Source: an uncultured Gemmiger sp. (GTDB lineage Bacteria; Bacillota; Clostridia; Oscillospirales; Ruminococcaceae). From it: 12,892 nucleotides of DNA. This document shows, piece by piece, positions 12,384 to 12,892 of the stretch. Position numbers and translations under genes: made by a program. The notes beneath the pieces are model-generated. The model was not told the origin of the DNA. It saw only the letters and a list, made by a program, of their open reading frames with translations, and ran no database searches. The stretch covers positions 1 through 12,892 of the forward strand of contig NZ_CAKTFU010000026.1 of the NCBI RefSeq assembly GCF_934561205.1, in the 5' to 3' direction. Position 1 is the first letter of the stretch. Every line of letters begins with the position of its first letter.

Positions 12384-12421
12384 ATCGACAGCCAACACAG
12401 AACCTAAGAAAACGGCAAAAA

Positions 12422-12450
12422 GCGCCTGTCTGCAAAACGCAGACAGGCGC
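12422..12450 (-). terminator. Strong intrinsic terminator upstream of the sigma leader
   Basis: A perfect 12-bp stem (GCGCCTGTCTGC / GCAGACAGGCGC) with a 5-nt loop is followed on the minus strand by TTTTTGCCGTTTTC. It would stop transcripts coming from the partial gene on the right before they reach the sigma gene. Confidence 0.85.
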
Positions 12451-12492
12451 AGAAGAATTACAAAATCTATTTACATGATTTCTGTATTCATA

Positions 12493-12534
12493 CTCATGCC
12501 CGGAATACTCCATTGCAGGGCATGAGCTTTTTTT
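12493..12534 (+). terminator. Plus-strand intrinsic terminator
   Basis: CTCATGCCC (12493-12501) pairs perfectly with GGGCATGAG (12518-12526) across a 16-nt loop and is followed by C and seven T on the plus strand. No plus-strand gene is recognised before it, so a small plus-strand RNA or a reused hairpin is possible. Confidence 0.65.
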
Positions 12535-12564
12535 GACCGTAGATTATTAGGGGGATTGCAGAAA

Positions 12565-12738
12565 AGAAAAATGGACACGGCGATACCTCCATAGGCCACC
12601 GTGCCCTTACAGTTTCAACGGGTCGTCATTGGTTTGTGCAAGCGCAAAGAAACGGCAGCTCTGAAAATCAAAGCCGCCGTTTCAAATGGGCGTGTCAAAG
12701 TGTCTGCTGTACGACGGCTTTTTTTCTTTTGCCGTCGT
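12565..12738 (-). repeat. Cluster of three hairpins between the partial gene and the terminators
   Basis: Three inverted repeats lie in a row. GGACACGG/CCGTGCCC (about 12573-12605) is followed on the minus strand by ATTTTTCTTTTC, so it is terminator-like. AAACGGCAGCT/AGCCGCCGTTT (12650-12660 and 12672-12682) has one mismatch. ACGACGGC/GCCGTCGT (12711-12718 and 12731-12738) has an A/T-run loop. With the two terminators they make five hairpins in about 320 nt. I see no gene in 12275-12780 apart from the leader ORFs described. Confidence 0.5.
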
Positions 12739-12780
12739 GCGGCAGATCAAAATTGCAAGTATCGCAATCTTTATTCTGTT

Positions 12781-12892
12781 TTAGCACTCTTCTATAGCAA
12801 CAACTGGAAGCCTCACTCCCATGCGGCTGAGAATCTCATTGCTGATGCTGTCGGAGCGTTCCGCAACACAAGGCGTCGATAACAAACTGTTT
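12781..12892 (-). CDS. C-terminal end of an unidentified gene (continues beyond window)
   Basis: From the right edge to the TAA at 12783..12781 one frame stays open for 36 codons and ends SISNEILSRMGVRLPVVAIEEC. It is followed by a non-coding, hairpin-rich stretch, as a gene end should be. The piece is too short for a family call. It belongs to the mobile element side. A 93-codon plus-strand frame over 12601-12882 runs through the hairpins and is taken as a shadow. Confidence 0.4.
   Translation of the reverse strand, partial: NSLLSTPCVAERSDSISNEILSRMGVRLPVVAIEEC

Overview
The window comes from a high-GC Firmicute, most likely a gut Oscillospiraceae/Ruminococcaceae relative (Faecalibacterium, Gemmiger or Subdoligranulum type). 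That placement is an inference from three things: the GC-rich prophage genes with AAGGAGG-type ribosome binding sites, the clostridial phage protein families, and a Tn4451/ICE-type recombination module. Every convincing gene is on the minus strand, so transcription runs from right to left.

Positions 1-8630 are the late half of a siphovirus-like prophage. In transcription order they hold a sigma-region-4-like late regulator (8457..8029), a control region (about 7889-8042), a short terminase small-subunit-like gene, PBSX-type terminase large subunit, SPP1 gp6-type portal, a 53-residue protein, major capsid protein, three head-tail joining genes, major tail protein, a tail assembly chaperone, a Gp15-family protein and a tape measure gene that leaves the window on the left. 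The genes overlap by 4-20 nt or are separated by short gaps, so this is one late operon that packages DNA, builds the head and starts the tail. The control region holds an array of seven 11-bp direct repeats. The array abuts a sigma-A promoter, and that promoter is followed at once by a 15-bp-stem hairpin.

Positions about 8630-12892 are one end of a different, lower-GC mobile element of the Tn4451/ICE kind. In transcription order it carries the last codons of an unidentified gene, a hairpin-rich leader, an ORF7-type sigma factor, an HTH_16 protein, a gap with a gene remnant and structured non-coding DNA, TnpW, a short serine-recombinase-like protein whose catalytic serine is alanine, and a large serine recombinase translationally coupled to it. 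No relaxase or mobilisation genes lie between the HTH gene and tnpW, where related elements often carry cargo or transfer genes. This end of the element therefore looks streamlined or partly deleted. The recombinase gene ends next to the prophage regulator promoter, so the element appears to sit inside the prophage, between its (unseen) early genes and its late genes.

The main points for a second look are the 11-bp repeat array with its promoter and hairpin, an ATTGTA-N4/5-ACAACCTA motif shared by the two prophage promoters, the serine-less recombinase partner, and a Shine-Dalgarno-sequestering hairpin upstream of the sigma gene. All family assignments are from motif recognition by eye; no database search was run.
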